NCBI GenBank assembly: GCA_964590945.1
Contig: CAZPXF010000042.1
Coordinates: forward strand, 1 to 19,006
DNA length: 19,006 bases
DNA from: CAZPXF01 sp964590945
GTDB taxonomy: Bacteria > Bacillota > Clostridia > Lachnospirales > Lachnospiraceae
Direction of reading: 5' to 3'
Shown: positions 7,049-14,219 of the stretch, piece by piece
Layout of the letters: every line of letters begins with the position of its first letter
How positions within the stretch are numbered: position 1 is the stretch's first letter
Made by a program: the position numbers and the translations under genes
The notes under the pieces: generated by a model
The model's database searches: none
Seen by the model: only the letters and a program-made list of their open reading frames with translations
Told to the model about the DNA's origin: nothing

Positions 7049-9097
7049 TCACAGACATTTTTCGGCATATTGTCTGCAAGAATCAGATTCGCAATCACAT
7101 TCCTCCAGAATCACAACGTCCCAGTCCTTCAAATGAATGAGATCGCCTTTTTTATAACTTTCCCCCGTCAGAATATCCTGTGCACATGCATAATCACATA
7201 CGATGCTGCGCTCCTCCTCGCTATAATGAAGAATATAATGCAGCTTATTCCCATTTTGGCTTCTTCCGCTGCGCACGATCACCGGCCATCTATGATTCAT
7301 CGCCTCGTTTACAATCCCCGCGTCCGAAGCAGCTTTTTCATATACTGTCTTCAAAAGCTCCTGATTCAGGTAGCATCCCACATAATATGCGCTGCCCTTT
7401 CCATAATGATTCCGGGTGACGGCCGCATATTTCCCCCAGTATTTATGCTCATAATCGGCCAGACTTTCGCCGTCATCGGTCTTCAAAAGCTCCGCAAAAT
7501 ACTGAGGATGCGTTCCTTTCACCGTTATCCGCCCCGGTTCTGTAAACTGGTTATAGCTCATGCCAAAGCATTTATGCAGGATGTGCGGAAGCGTATCATG
7601 ATAGACCGTAAGAAACTCATCCGCAACAAATGACCGGAATGAGCTTACCAGCACGCCTCCGGCTTTTACAAAGGCTTCCAGCTTATGGAGCACCTCCTCC
7701 GAAGCGCTGTATAATGCCGGAACAATAATCATCCGGTACCGGCTCGTTTCCAGCGCGTTGACGTCTACGATGTCACATTCTATGTTCATCTCATAGAGGC
7801 TGTCATACATCCACCGCACCACGTCATTGTAGGTGAGATCTTTGTCAATCGGAAACCATTGCAGCGCTGTCAGAGAGTGGTTATCTACGATAAGCGCTGC
7901 CTGATTGTTCTTTTTCATATGCAAAAGCCTGCTTCCGATCTGTTTCCATTCTGCCCCGATCCTGCACGCCTCCTCGTAGGCCGGATTGGGTTTCAGATCA
8001 TGGCTTAAAAGTCCCCGCCAGTATGTCTCGAAACCATTGTGTATAGAATGCCAGTTCCAGTAAAGTGTTCCGGTTGCGCCGCTGGCAAGATGGCTGTACG
8101 CATGAAGCCTGAGCTGTCCCGGATAAGGAGTCCAGTATTTGAACGCCTGCGCCTGATTTTCCAATACAATGTAATTATCGTCCTTCAGAGAACGGATCAG
8201 GTCTCCTCCAAATGCAATCTCCGCCCCGGTCAGTTCATCCTGTGTCGGGTGGTAAATATCTGTCCCGGCAACCGTCAGATGCCTGGAAGCTTCATAGTGA
8301 TTGATGTCCGGCTGCACGCCATAGGAATATCCATCCTGCGCAATATCCGCGCCTATTCTTTTCCATTCAAAATCCAGGTTATGTGTGATAAACTGATCCT
8401 TCCTTTTATATTTCCTTACGATGTCGGCCTGCCAGCTCAGATATTCCGAGGTCATCTTCCTGCGGAACTTTTCAAACTCCGCCGAAAGTCCTCCGTGAAT
8501 ACATCCTTTCATATCCGGAAACTGTTCCCATTTGGCGATCGAATTACTCCAATATGCAAGGTGAAACGCCTGATTCAGCCTGTCCGTATCTTTGAATTTC
8601 TCTTTCAGATAATCCCGAAACAACTTCTGTATATTTTCACCGTAATTATTATAGTGTTTCGTCTCGTTATCAATCTGAAATCCGATCACACAGGGATGCC
8701 CTGCCGTATGAGAGAGAAGCTCGCATATTACCCTCTCCGCATAAAAACGAAAGACCGGACTCCAAAGATCCATGATCTGCCTGTGTCCATAGTGCGCATG
8801 TCCCTCTTTCGTCTCCACCATGACATTTTTATCTTTCTGCGCCAGCCATGACGGAACGGCATAGGTCGGCGTTCCGACAATTACCTGCATCTCCCTTTTT
8901 TCGGCCTCACGAAGCACCTTGTCAATATAAGAAAAATCAAATACGCCTTCCTCTGGCTCCATTGTACTCCATGTGGATTCTGCGATCCGGATAACATTCA
9001 TCCCGGCAGCCTGCATCATTTCCATATCCTCTGAAACCCTGTCATACGGCATGTACTCCGGATAATATGCTGTTCCAAACAATAATTCCTCTCTCAT
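7049..9097 (-). CDS. Glycoside hydrolase family 42 beta-galactosidase
   Basis: This is a 682-residue cytoplasmic enzyme with no signal peptide, expected to hydrolyse terminal beta-D-galactosides from imported oligosaccharides. The (beta/alpha)8 barrel covers about 1-390. The acid/base is Glu145 in GFQIDNE, and the nucleophile is Glu313 in YIVLENQ. A trimerisation (glutamine-amidotransferase-like) domain follows at about 395-600, and a small C-terminal beta domain ends the protein. The Cys cluster that binds zinc in some GH42 enzymes is not visible. The ATG at 9097 follows GGAGG by five bases. It is embedded between a kinase-like gene and a MATE gene rather than beside a sugar transporter, which is odd for a lactose or galactan utilisation enzyme. 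Specificity (beta-1,3, beta-1,4 or arabino-galactoside) cannot be read from sequence. Confidence 0.93.
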   Translation of the reverse strand: MREELLFGTAYYPEYMPYDRVSEDMEMMQAAGMNVIRIAESTWSTMEPEEGVFDFSYIDKVLREAEKREMQVIVGTPTYAVPSWLAQKDKNVMVETKEGHAHYGHRQIMDLWSPVFRFYAERVICELLSHTAGHPCVIGFQIDNETKHYNNYGENIQKLFRDYLKEKFKDTDRLNQAFHLAYWSNSIAKWEQFPDMKGCIHGGLSAEFEKFRRKMTSEYLSWQADIVRKYKRKDQFITHNLDFEWKRIGADIAQDGYSYGVQPDINHYEASRHLTVAGTDIYHPTQDELTGAEIAFGGDLIRSLKDDNYIVLENQAQAFKYWTPYPGQLRLHAYSHLASGATGTLYWNWHSIHNGFETYWRGLLSHDLKPNPAYEEACRIGAEWKQIGSRLLHMKKNNQAALIVDNHSLTALQWFPIDKDLTYNDVVRWMYDSLYEMNIECDIVDVNALETSRYRMIIVPALYSASEEVLHKLEAFVKAGGVLVSSFRSFVADEFLTVYHDTLPHILHKCFGMSYNQFTEPGRITVKGTHPQYFAELLKTDDGESLADYEHKYWGKYAAVTRNHYGKGSAYYVGCYLNQELLKTVYEKAASDAGIVNEAMNHRWPVIVRSGRSQNGNKLHYILHYSEEERSIVCDYACAQDILTGESYKKGDLIHLKDWDVVILEECDCESDSCRQYAEKCL

Positions 9098-9130
9098 AAA
9101 GTCCTCCAGAAAATAAACAATCCTGTTTCC

Positions 9131-9721
9131 TTAACTCTCTGCAAGCATTTTCAGGATTTCGATGCATTTTTCGTAGCCAAATGTACTGGAATTGATCGAG
9201 ATATCGTAATTTTCTCTTACGCCCCATTTTTTACCGGTAGTATACTGATGGTTCACCGCACGCTTTTTATCCATATCCTTGATAAGCGTCTTTGCCGTCT
9301 CCTCGTCATGAGAATACAATTCTGTGATCCTCTTTATTTTCTCCGGCATATTCCCGTAAATAAATACATGCATGGCGTCCTTCCGGTCCCGCAGGAAGTA
9401 GTCCGCGCATCGTCCGACGATGACGCAATTGCCCTTGTCTGCGATCTCATTGATCAGCTTATTCTGTTCAATGATGATCATGTCGTCCACTGACATTCCT
9501 GTGCTGGTTCTTCCGATGAAAGCGTAGGAAAAAATATTTTTGTAAGCAGAATATTCCCCGCGCTTCTCGATGAACTCCTGGGCAAATCCTGTCTTTTCCG
9601 CCACCTTCGCGATGACTTCCTTGTCATAGAAGTCATACCCCATCTCTTCGGCAAGACGTTTTCCGATCACTCTTCCTCCGCTTCCAAATTCCCGACTGAT
9701 TGTGATAATTTTTTTGCTCAT
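9131..9721 (-). CDS. Cytidylate kinase-like family protein
   Basis: This 196-residue P-loop protein starts MSKKIITISREFGSGGRVIG. The GSGG loop at about 13-16 is the degenerate nucleotide-binding loop typical of the cytidylate-kinase-like family (PF13189 type), followed by a VIVGRCADY segment near residue 100. It is too divergent for me to call it the essential CMP kinase (cmk). Members are widespread in Clostridia, often next to transporters, and their substrate is generally unknown. The ATG at 9721 has GGAGG seven bases upstream. It lies 29 bases after the MepA-like MATE gene and 33 before the GH42 gene, so it is co-transcribed. A regulatory or small-molecule kinase role is possible but not shown. 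Confidence 0.85.
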   Translation of the reverse strand: MSKKIITISREFGSGGRVIGKRLAEEMGYDFYDKEVIAKVAEKTGFAQEFIEKRGEYSAYKNIFSYAFIGRTSTGMSVDDMIIIEQNKLINEIADKGNCVIVGRCADYFLRDRKDAMHVFIYGNMPEKIKRITELYSHDEETAKTLIKDMDKKRAVNHQYTTGKKWGVRENYDISINSSTFGYEKCIEILKMLAES

Positions 9722-9750
9722 AAAAAAACCTCCTTCTGAAAATTGTATTT

Positions 9751-11145
9751 TTATGCTGACAGTTCTTTACTTGTTTTTGCAATGACAACGACAGATGCTA
9801 TACATGTCAGGATATCCGCCACAGGCATGAAGAAAAGTACGCCGTCCAGTCCCAGAAATACCGGCAGAAGCAGCGGAAGACCGACGCCAAAGAGAATCTC
9901 TCTGACCATGGACAATATGGCGGACTGCACTGCTTTCCCTATTGACTGCATAAAAATAAAGGTTCCTTTGTTTAAGCAGGACAGCGCCAGAAGGCACAGG
10001 AATATGCGGATCGTCCTGACTGCAAAGTCCGTGTAATACACACTCTCATTGCCGGCGCCGAAGATATTGATAAACTGGTGTGGAAATAACAGAAACAGCA
10101 CAGATGCAACAAGTCCTACCGCTACCTCCACGATCAGCAGCTTTTTCATCAGTTCCTTTACCCTGTCCGTTCTTTTGGCTCCGATATTATAACCGGCGAC
10201 AGGAATGCAGCCTGCTGCGAGGCCAACGGATATCGAAATGATAATCTGGAAAAACTTCATAACGATCCCGATAACCGCGGTTGGGATCTGGGCATATTCT
10301 TCCTGTGAAAATACAGGATCCATTGCTCCATACTTTGTCACCATATTCAGAACCGCCGCCATTGAAAACACGATCGAGATCTGAGATAAAAAGCTGGTGA
10401 TGCCAAGCGGAACGATCTCTCTCATCAGAGATATCCGGAACCGGAAGCTGTCCCGGCTCATCCTCACGGCTTTCATATGCGCCAGATAAACAGCGGACAT
10501 GACAGCTGATACGATCTGCCCGAAAACAGTTGCTACTGCAGCGCCCATCATCCCCCATTTCAAAACAAAAATGCAGACAGGGTCAAAAATAATATTGATG
10601 ATCGCTCCGGTGAGCAGAGTTGCCATCGCGAATCCCGGACTTCCGTCTGAACGTATAACAGGACTCATTGCCTGCCCAAACATATAAAAAGGGATTCCAA
10701 AGGAGATCCAAAGGAAATACTCCTTTGACAGCCGGAAGGTCTCCGCGTTCACCCGACCGCCAAACGCTGTCAGGATCGGCTCCTGAAAGATCAGGTAAAT
10801 CAGCATCAGAACAATTCCGACGGCGATCACCGCAATAACAACACTTCCGATCCCTCTGTGCGCCTTCTCATTTTCCTTTGCACCAAGGCTGATACTTACA
10901 AAAGTACAACAGCCGTCTCCCAGCATCGTCGCAATTGCCAGCGCAACCACTGTAAGAGGAAATACAACGGTGTTGGCTGCATTTCCATAGGATCCCAGAT
11001 AGCTCGCATTCGCAATAAAAATCTGATCGACGATATTATATAGTGCGGCAACCAGGAGCGAAATCACACAGGGAATCGCGTATTTGCGCATCAGCTTGCC
11101 AAGGTCTTCCTTAACAAGGAAGTCATTTGTTTGTATAGTTTCCAT
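9751..11145 (-). CDS. MATE family efflux transporter, MepA-like
   Basis: This 464-residue inner-membrane exporter has about 12 membrane segments. The N-terminus contains KYAIPCVISLLVAALYNIVD, and the loop MLGDGCCTFVSISLGAKE follows, both typical of the MepA branch of MATE transporters, which use a sodium or proton gradient to expel cationic compounds. The ATG at 11145 has GGAGG nine bases upstream. It is the first gene of the five-gene unit and is preceded by a structured leader with an intrinsic terminator, so its expression is probably conditional. If the leader is a guanidine-IV riboswitch, guanidinium or related cations would be the likely cargo; that is inference. Confidence 0.92.
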   Translation of the reverse strand: METIQTNDFLVKEDLGKLMRKYAIPCVISLLVAALYNIVDQIFIANASYLGSYGNAANTVVFPLTVVALAIATMLGDGCCTFVSISLGAKENEKAHRGIGSVVIAVIAVGIVLMLIYLIFQEPILTAFGGRVNAETFRLSKEYFLWISFGIPFYMFGQAMSPVIRSDGSPGFAMATLLTGAIINIIFDPVCIFVLKWGMMGAAVATVFGQIVSAVMSAVYLAHMKAVRMSRDSFRFRISLMREIVPLGITSFLSQISIVFSMAAVLNMVTKYGAMDPVFSQEEYAQIPTAVIGIVMKFFQIIISISVGLAAGCIPVAGYNIGAKRTDRVKELMKKLLIVEVAVGLVASVLFLLFPHQFINIFGAGNESVYYTDFAVRTIRIFLCLLALSCLNKGTFIFMQSIGKAVQSAILSMVREILFGVGLPLLLPVFLGLDGVLFFMPVADILTCIASVVVIAKTSKELSA

Positions 11146-11176
11146 ATTTTCTTACCTCCATCCATTTCTGGCTCTA

Positions 11177-11209
11177 CAGGCGCCTCCGCTATGCAAGGTA
11201 CGTCGCCTG
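11177..11209 (-). other. Second hairpin in the MATE leader
   Basis: CAGGCG (11177-11182) pairs with CGCCTG (11204-11209) around a 21-base loop, between the leader terminator and the MATE ribosome site. It has no U-tract. It may be a folding spacer or protect read-through transcripts. Confidence 0.3.
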
Positions 11210-11237
11210 ATAAGGAACTTCCCTCTGGATGACCGGT

Positions 11238-11272
11238 AATAAAACAAAAAAGTACAGGCGTCCGGCCTGTAC
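11238..11272 (-). terminator. Intrinsic terminator inside the MATE operon leader
   Basis: On the minus strand a perfect 8-bp stem GTACAGGC / GCCTGTAC with a 5-base loop (11252-11272) is followed by TTTTTTGTTTTATT (11238-11251). It lies between the promoter at 11370-11400 and the MATE start at 11145, so it terminates transcripts prematurely unless the stem is disrupted. It may also stop read-through from the nan/nag operon, whose own end shows no U-tract terminator. Confidence 0.85.
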
Positions 11273-11351
11273 CAAAACTAAAAACACATATCCCCGATAC
11301 AGACCAACGCATGAACTGTTTCGTAACAGCTTGCCGGTGCAGCCTGTATCG
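11252..11351 (-). promoter_or_regulatory. Transcription-attenuating leader; candidate guanidine-IV (mepA motif) riboswitch
   Basis: In transcript order four segments can pair alternatively. Segment A (11342-11351) pairs with B (11295-11302) over 8 perfect bases, CGATACAG / CTGTATCG. Segment C (11265-11273) pairs with D (11252-11259) as the terminator. B also pairs with C over 9 bases with two G-U wobbles, which would prevent the terminator, and A can pair with D. Between A and B lies a CTGTT-ACGA-AACAG hairpin. Such exclusive pairing is the signature of a riboswitch expression platform. A MepA-like MATE gene in Clostridia is the known context of the mepA motif, the guanidine-IV class, which turns transcription on by blocking a terminator. 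I could not match the published consensus base by base, so the class is a proposal while the attenuator itself is well supported. Confidence 0.6.
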
Positions 11352-11369
11352 TGCCGAATGCTCTTGCCT

Positions 11370-11400
11370 ATTATAGCACAAATTTCTTTATAAAGTTCAA
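11370..11400 (-). promoter_or_regulatory. Promoter of the MATE / GH42 operon
   Basis: On the minus strand: TTGAAC (11395-11400), a 19-base spacer, then TATAAT (11370-11375) preceded by TGC, giving a perfect extended -10. The spacer is long, but the extended -10 compensates. Transcription would begin near 11363 and give a ~218-base leader. Confidence 0.7.
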
Positions 11401-11441
11401 TTTTTTTAATAAATTTCCCCTCTTTCCATCGCTTTCTTTCC

Positions 11442-12647
11442 TCAAATCCCCGGGGAAAGGATGTTCCCATCCTTTATCACTGCCTGAAGCTGCAGGTTCT
11501 GATCCCACAGCGCCAGATCTGCTTTCTTTCCCGGCTCGATGGAGCCGTACTTATCATCTATCCCCAGACTTTTCGCCGGATGGATGGTAGCGCAGGCGAC
11601 TGCCGTTTCCAGCGGGATCTGCATTTCCTTTACGGCCGTGCGCACGCAGTCCGGAAGCGTTGTGACGGAGCCTGCCAATGCGCCGTTTGCAAGCCTTGCA
11701 TGATTTCCCTGGACCTGCACATCCAGGCCGCCGAGCGTGTAGCTGCCGTCCGGCATTCCGGCCGCACGGATGCTGTCGCTGATCAGTATCATACGGTCTG
11801 CCCCAAACATACGGAAGGCATTGCGAACCGCAGACGGATGAACATGCACCCCGTCGCAGATGATCTCCGCATCCACGTCTCTGCTGTCTGCGGCCGCGCC
11901 GATCACTCCAGGATCCCGATGAGTAAATGGCGACATCGCATTGTACAGATGTACGACATGTCCGGCTCCTGCATCAAATGCCCGCTTTGCCGGTTCATAG
12001 CCTGCATTTGTGTGGGCGAGAGATACTGTCACTTCATCCTTCACAGCATGAATAAATTCCAATGCATGGTTTTTCTCCGGCGCGATCCCGATAAATTTCA
12101 CAAGACCGTCTGCTGCGTTTTGGAATCTCCGGTACACCCTGACGTCGCACGAGATGATATTCTTCTCATCCTGCGCCCCCTTTTTCTCAACACTGATAAA
12201 AGGCCCTTCCATATTAATACCTACAAGGTCGGCGCCAAAGGCAAGACCCTTTTCCTGCTCCAGCCGGTATGCAGCGGCATTCGCCAGAACCTTCTCCAAT
12301 TCGCATACCGGAAGCGTCAGCGTCGCCGGACAGATCGCTGTTACTCCGATCGACGCCTCGTATTTCGCAATCTCATCCAGCGCTTCCCTTGTCCCATCAC
12401 AGAGATCATATCCTTTACACCCGTGAAAATGAAGATCGATCATTCCCGGAATGCAGTATGACCCCCGTCCGTCCAAAACCACGCCATCCGTCGGACGATC
12501 CGCTTCACTGCCCTCTTTGGGCGCGCCGGTTCTGCCGTCTTTGGGCGTTCCGGTTCTGACGCTGCTTATCCTGTCTCCATCGACAGATATCTCGCCGGAA
12601 ACAAATTTGCATTCTTTTGTAAACACCTTTACATTTTTAATAATCAT
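11442..12647 (-). CDS. nagA: N-acetylglucosamine-6-phosphate deacetylase
   Basis: This 401-residue cytoplasmic amidohydrolase converts GlcNAc-6-phosphate to glucosamine-6-phosphate and acetate. The barrel carries the HFHG metal motif (His73, His75), Glu147 in NMEGPF, His212, His233 in HLYNAM, and catalytic Asp291 in ISDSI. The small beta domain is formed by the N- and C-termini. Between its strands, at residues 31-55, is a low-complexity insert with a repeated GTPKDGRT / GAPKEG unit, encoded by a 24-base tandem duplication. It lies away from the active site. It is the last gene of the nan/nag operon, nine bases after nagB. A perfect hairpin lies within its final codons. Confidence 0.96.
   Translation of the reverse strand: MIIKNVKVFTKECKFVSGEISVDGDRISSVRTGTPKDGRTGAPKEGSEADRPTDGVVLDGRGSYCIPGMIDLHFHGCKGYDLCDGTREALDEIAKYEASIGVTAICPATLTLPVCELEKVLANAAAYRLEQEKGLAFGADLVGINMEGPFISVEKKGAQDEKNIISCDVRVYRRFQNAADGLVKFIGIAPEKNHALEFIHAVKDEVTVSLAHTNAGYEPAKRAFDAGAGHVVHLYNAMSPFTHRDPGVIGAAADSRDVDAEIICDGVHVHPSAVRNAFRMFGADRMILISDSIRAAGMPDGSYTLGGLDVQVQGNHARLANGALAGSVTTLPDCVRTAVKEMQIPLETAVACATIHPAKSLGIDDKYGSIEPGKKADLALWDQNLQLQAVIKDGNILSPGI
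11448..11475. repeat. CCCCGGGG palindrome and 8-bp hairpin at the 3' end of nagA
   Basis: AAAGGATG, TTCC, CATCCTTT (11456-11475) is a perfect 8-bp inverted repeat, abutted by the 8-bp palindrome CCCCGGGG (11448-11455). It lies within the last codons of nagA and has no U-tract on the transcribed strand, so I do not call it a terminator. It could stabilise the mRNA 3' end. Confidence 0.4.
12509..12556. repeat. 24-base tandem duplication within nagA
   Basis: Two adjacent 24-base units (12509-12532 and 12533-12556) match at 21 of 24 positions and keep the reading frame. They encode the repeated TPKDGRTG / APKEG insert of the deacetylase. The three differences show it is not brand new. Confidence 0.85.
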
Positions 12648-12656
12648 AGCATTTCC

Positions 12657-13388
12657 TTATTTCGTAATCTTTGATAATGCGGCCTTATCTCCTACCAGCG
12701 TTACGTTGTTATGCATCTGCAGGATCGAACCCGGAACCCCGGACGTCACCGGCCCGAAAAAGGCGCGTTTCACCATTTCGGCTTTATCTTCACCGCTGAC
12801 CATCACCAGGATCCTCCTTGCCTGCATGATCGTCTTGATACCCATAGTATACGCCTGCCGCGGAACCTGGTCTGCGGACGCAAAGAAACGTTTATTTGCC
12901 TCGATCGTGCTCTCCTGAAGATCCACGCAATGCGTCTCCTTTTCAAAAGCCGCTCCCGGCTCATTGAATCCGATATGTCCGTTGTGCCCCATGCCAAGAA
13001 CCTGCAGATCGATACCGCCAAGAGAACGGATCAGCTCCTCATAACGCCGGCTTTCCTTCTGACTGTCCGGTTCCATTCCATTTGGAAGATTCGTATTCGC
13101 CGGATCAATATTGACCCGGTCAAAAAGATGCGTCTTCATGAAATAATAATAGCTCTGCTCATTTTCCTTTTCCATTCCCTTGTACTCATCCAGATTGACT
13201 GTCCGCACCTGTGAAAAATCCAGATCCCCCTTCCTGTACCACTCTACAAGCTGGTCGTACATACCGACCGGCGTGGAGCCTGTTGCAAGTCCGAGCGTGC
13301 AATCCGGCTTCATAATGATCTGTGCGGAAACAATGTTTGCCGCTTTTCTGCTCATATCCTTATAATCTTCTGCCTCGTAAATTCTCAT
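12657..13388 (-). CDS. nagB: Glucosamine-6-phosphate deaminase
   Basis: This 243-residue cytoplasmic enzyme converts glucosamine-6-phosphate to fructose-6-phosphate and ammonia, the exit step of the pathway. Phosphate-binding ATGSTP is at 35-40, the general base Asp67 is in NLDEY, and the ring-opening His138 and Glu143 are in GHNGHIGFNEP. The length is that of the short Firmicute form, shorter than the ~266-residue allosteric E. coli enzyme, so GlcNAc-6-P activation is unlikely (family knowledge). Its ATG overlaps the end of the RpiR gene by four bases (ATGA), so the two are translationally coupled. Confidence 0.97.
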   Translation of the reverse strand: MRIYEAEDYKDMSRKAANIVSAQIIMKPDCTLGLATGSTPVGMYDQLVEWYRKGDLDFSQVRTVNLDEYKGMEKENEQSYYYFMKTHLFDRVNIDPANTNLPNGMEPDSQKESRRYEELIRSLGGIDLQVLGMGHNGHIGFNEPGAAFEKETHCVDLQESTIEANKRFFASADQVPRQAYTMGIKTIMQARRILVMVSGEDKAEMVKRAFFGPVTSGVPGSILQMHNNVTLVGDKAALSKITK

Positions 13389-14209
13389 GATTCTTCTGCT
13401 CCTCCCAATGCTCTCAGCGTGTCGCCGTGAAGCATTTCTTTAATATTTTTATCCTGTTCCACATAACAGGAATAAATGATATCCAGCATCATCAGGATCG
13501 GAAACTGCGGAGAGATCACATTTCCATGGTTCAGATATTTCAGCGATGGGATCAGTATGACCTCGTCACAGAATTCATCATAATCCTCCTTATTTGTCGC
13601 CGTGATCAGCAGCGTCTTTGCTCCCTGCCGGTGCGCCGAGCGCAAAAAGAATAATACGTCCGCCTTCTCTCCGCTGATACTGATCCCGATCACCATACTT
13701 TCCTGATTCTGAAATACCGCCTGCATCCGCATCAGGTCCCCATCCTGTATGGAATGAATGTCCAACCCCGACCGCATAAAACGGATTTCCATCTCCCGGG
13801 CAGCAAGGCCGGAACAGCCCCGCCCGCACACGAAAACCTTGCGGGAACGATTCAGATAACCGCATATTCTCAGTATCTGCTCTTCATCCAGCAGGCTGTA
13901 GGTTTTATTTAGAAGCTCCTGATACGCGTTCAGCACCATTCTTGTGTGCTCCGCAATGGATTCGCTTTTATCCACGAATGTCTTTTCATATTGATAAATG
14001 AACTCCCGATAACCTCTGTATCCGCATTTCTTTGCAAATCTTGACAGGGACGCTTCCGATACAAAAAGCCGTTCCGCAACTACCTTCGCCGACATATCCG
14101 TCTGCTCTTTGTTTTGGATAAAATAATCCGCAATGCTTTTTTCTACAGCCGTGAAATTTTCATAATTCGATTCTATGATCGGTACCAGTGATTTGACGTA
14201 ATACTCCAT
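13385..14209 (-). CDS. RpiR-family transcriptional regulator (NanR-like)
   Basis: This 274-residue DNA-binding repressor or activator has an N-terminal RpiR helix-turn-helix domain at about 1-78 (recognition helix near SEASLSRFAKKCGYRGYREF, 51-70) and a C-terminal SIS phosphosugar-binding domain at about 105-245, with GRGCSG at 129-134 and SISGEK at 177-182. In Clostridium and Staphylococcus, RpiR-type NanR proteins repress sialic acid genes and release DNA on binding ManNAc-6-phosphate. Its position inside the operon and the palindromes at the operon promoter make local autoregulation likely. The ribosome site is weak (GGAATAAAAA), which would keep levels low. It follows the ROK kinase gene by ten bases. 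Confidence 0.92.
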   Translation of the reverse strand: MEYYVKSLVPIIESNYENFTAVEKSIADYFIQNKEQTDMSAKVVAERLFVSEASLSRFAKKCGYRGYREFIYQYEKTFVDKSESIAEHTRMVLNAYQELLNKTYSLLDEEQILRICGYLNRSRKVFVCGRGCSGLAAREMEIRFMRSGLDIHSIQDGDLMRMQAVFQNQESMVIGISISGEKADVLFFLRSAHRQGAKTLLITATNKEDYDEFCDEVILIPSLKYLNHGNVISPQFPILMMLDIIYSCYVEQDKNIKEMLHGDTLRALGGAEES

Positions 14210-14219
14210 TTTTTATTCC

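Noticed and set aside
8039..8851. 270-codon plus-strand frame opposite the GH42 gene
   Set aside because: GH42 catalytic motifs prove the minus-strand frame; the opposite frame has no recognisable domain.
11252..11351. Purine, T-box, tetrahydrofolate or c-di-GMP riboswitch
   Set aside because: The leader lacks the hallmark bases I know for those classes, and none normally precedes a MepA-like MATE gene.
11091..11381. Possible leader peptide or small ORF in the MATE leader (ATG at 11312, minus strand, starting MRWSVSG)
   Set aside because: No ribosome site precedes it, the frame passes through the terminator stem, and codons look random, so a translated leader controlling attenuation is not supported.
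11456..11475. Hairpin at the end of nagA as the operon terminator
   Set aside because: No run of T follows on the transcribed strand, and it lies inside the coding sequence.
11580..12461. 293-codon plus-strand frame opposite nagA
   Set aside because: It is antisense to an intact metal-dependent deacetylase, with no ribosome site or family features.
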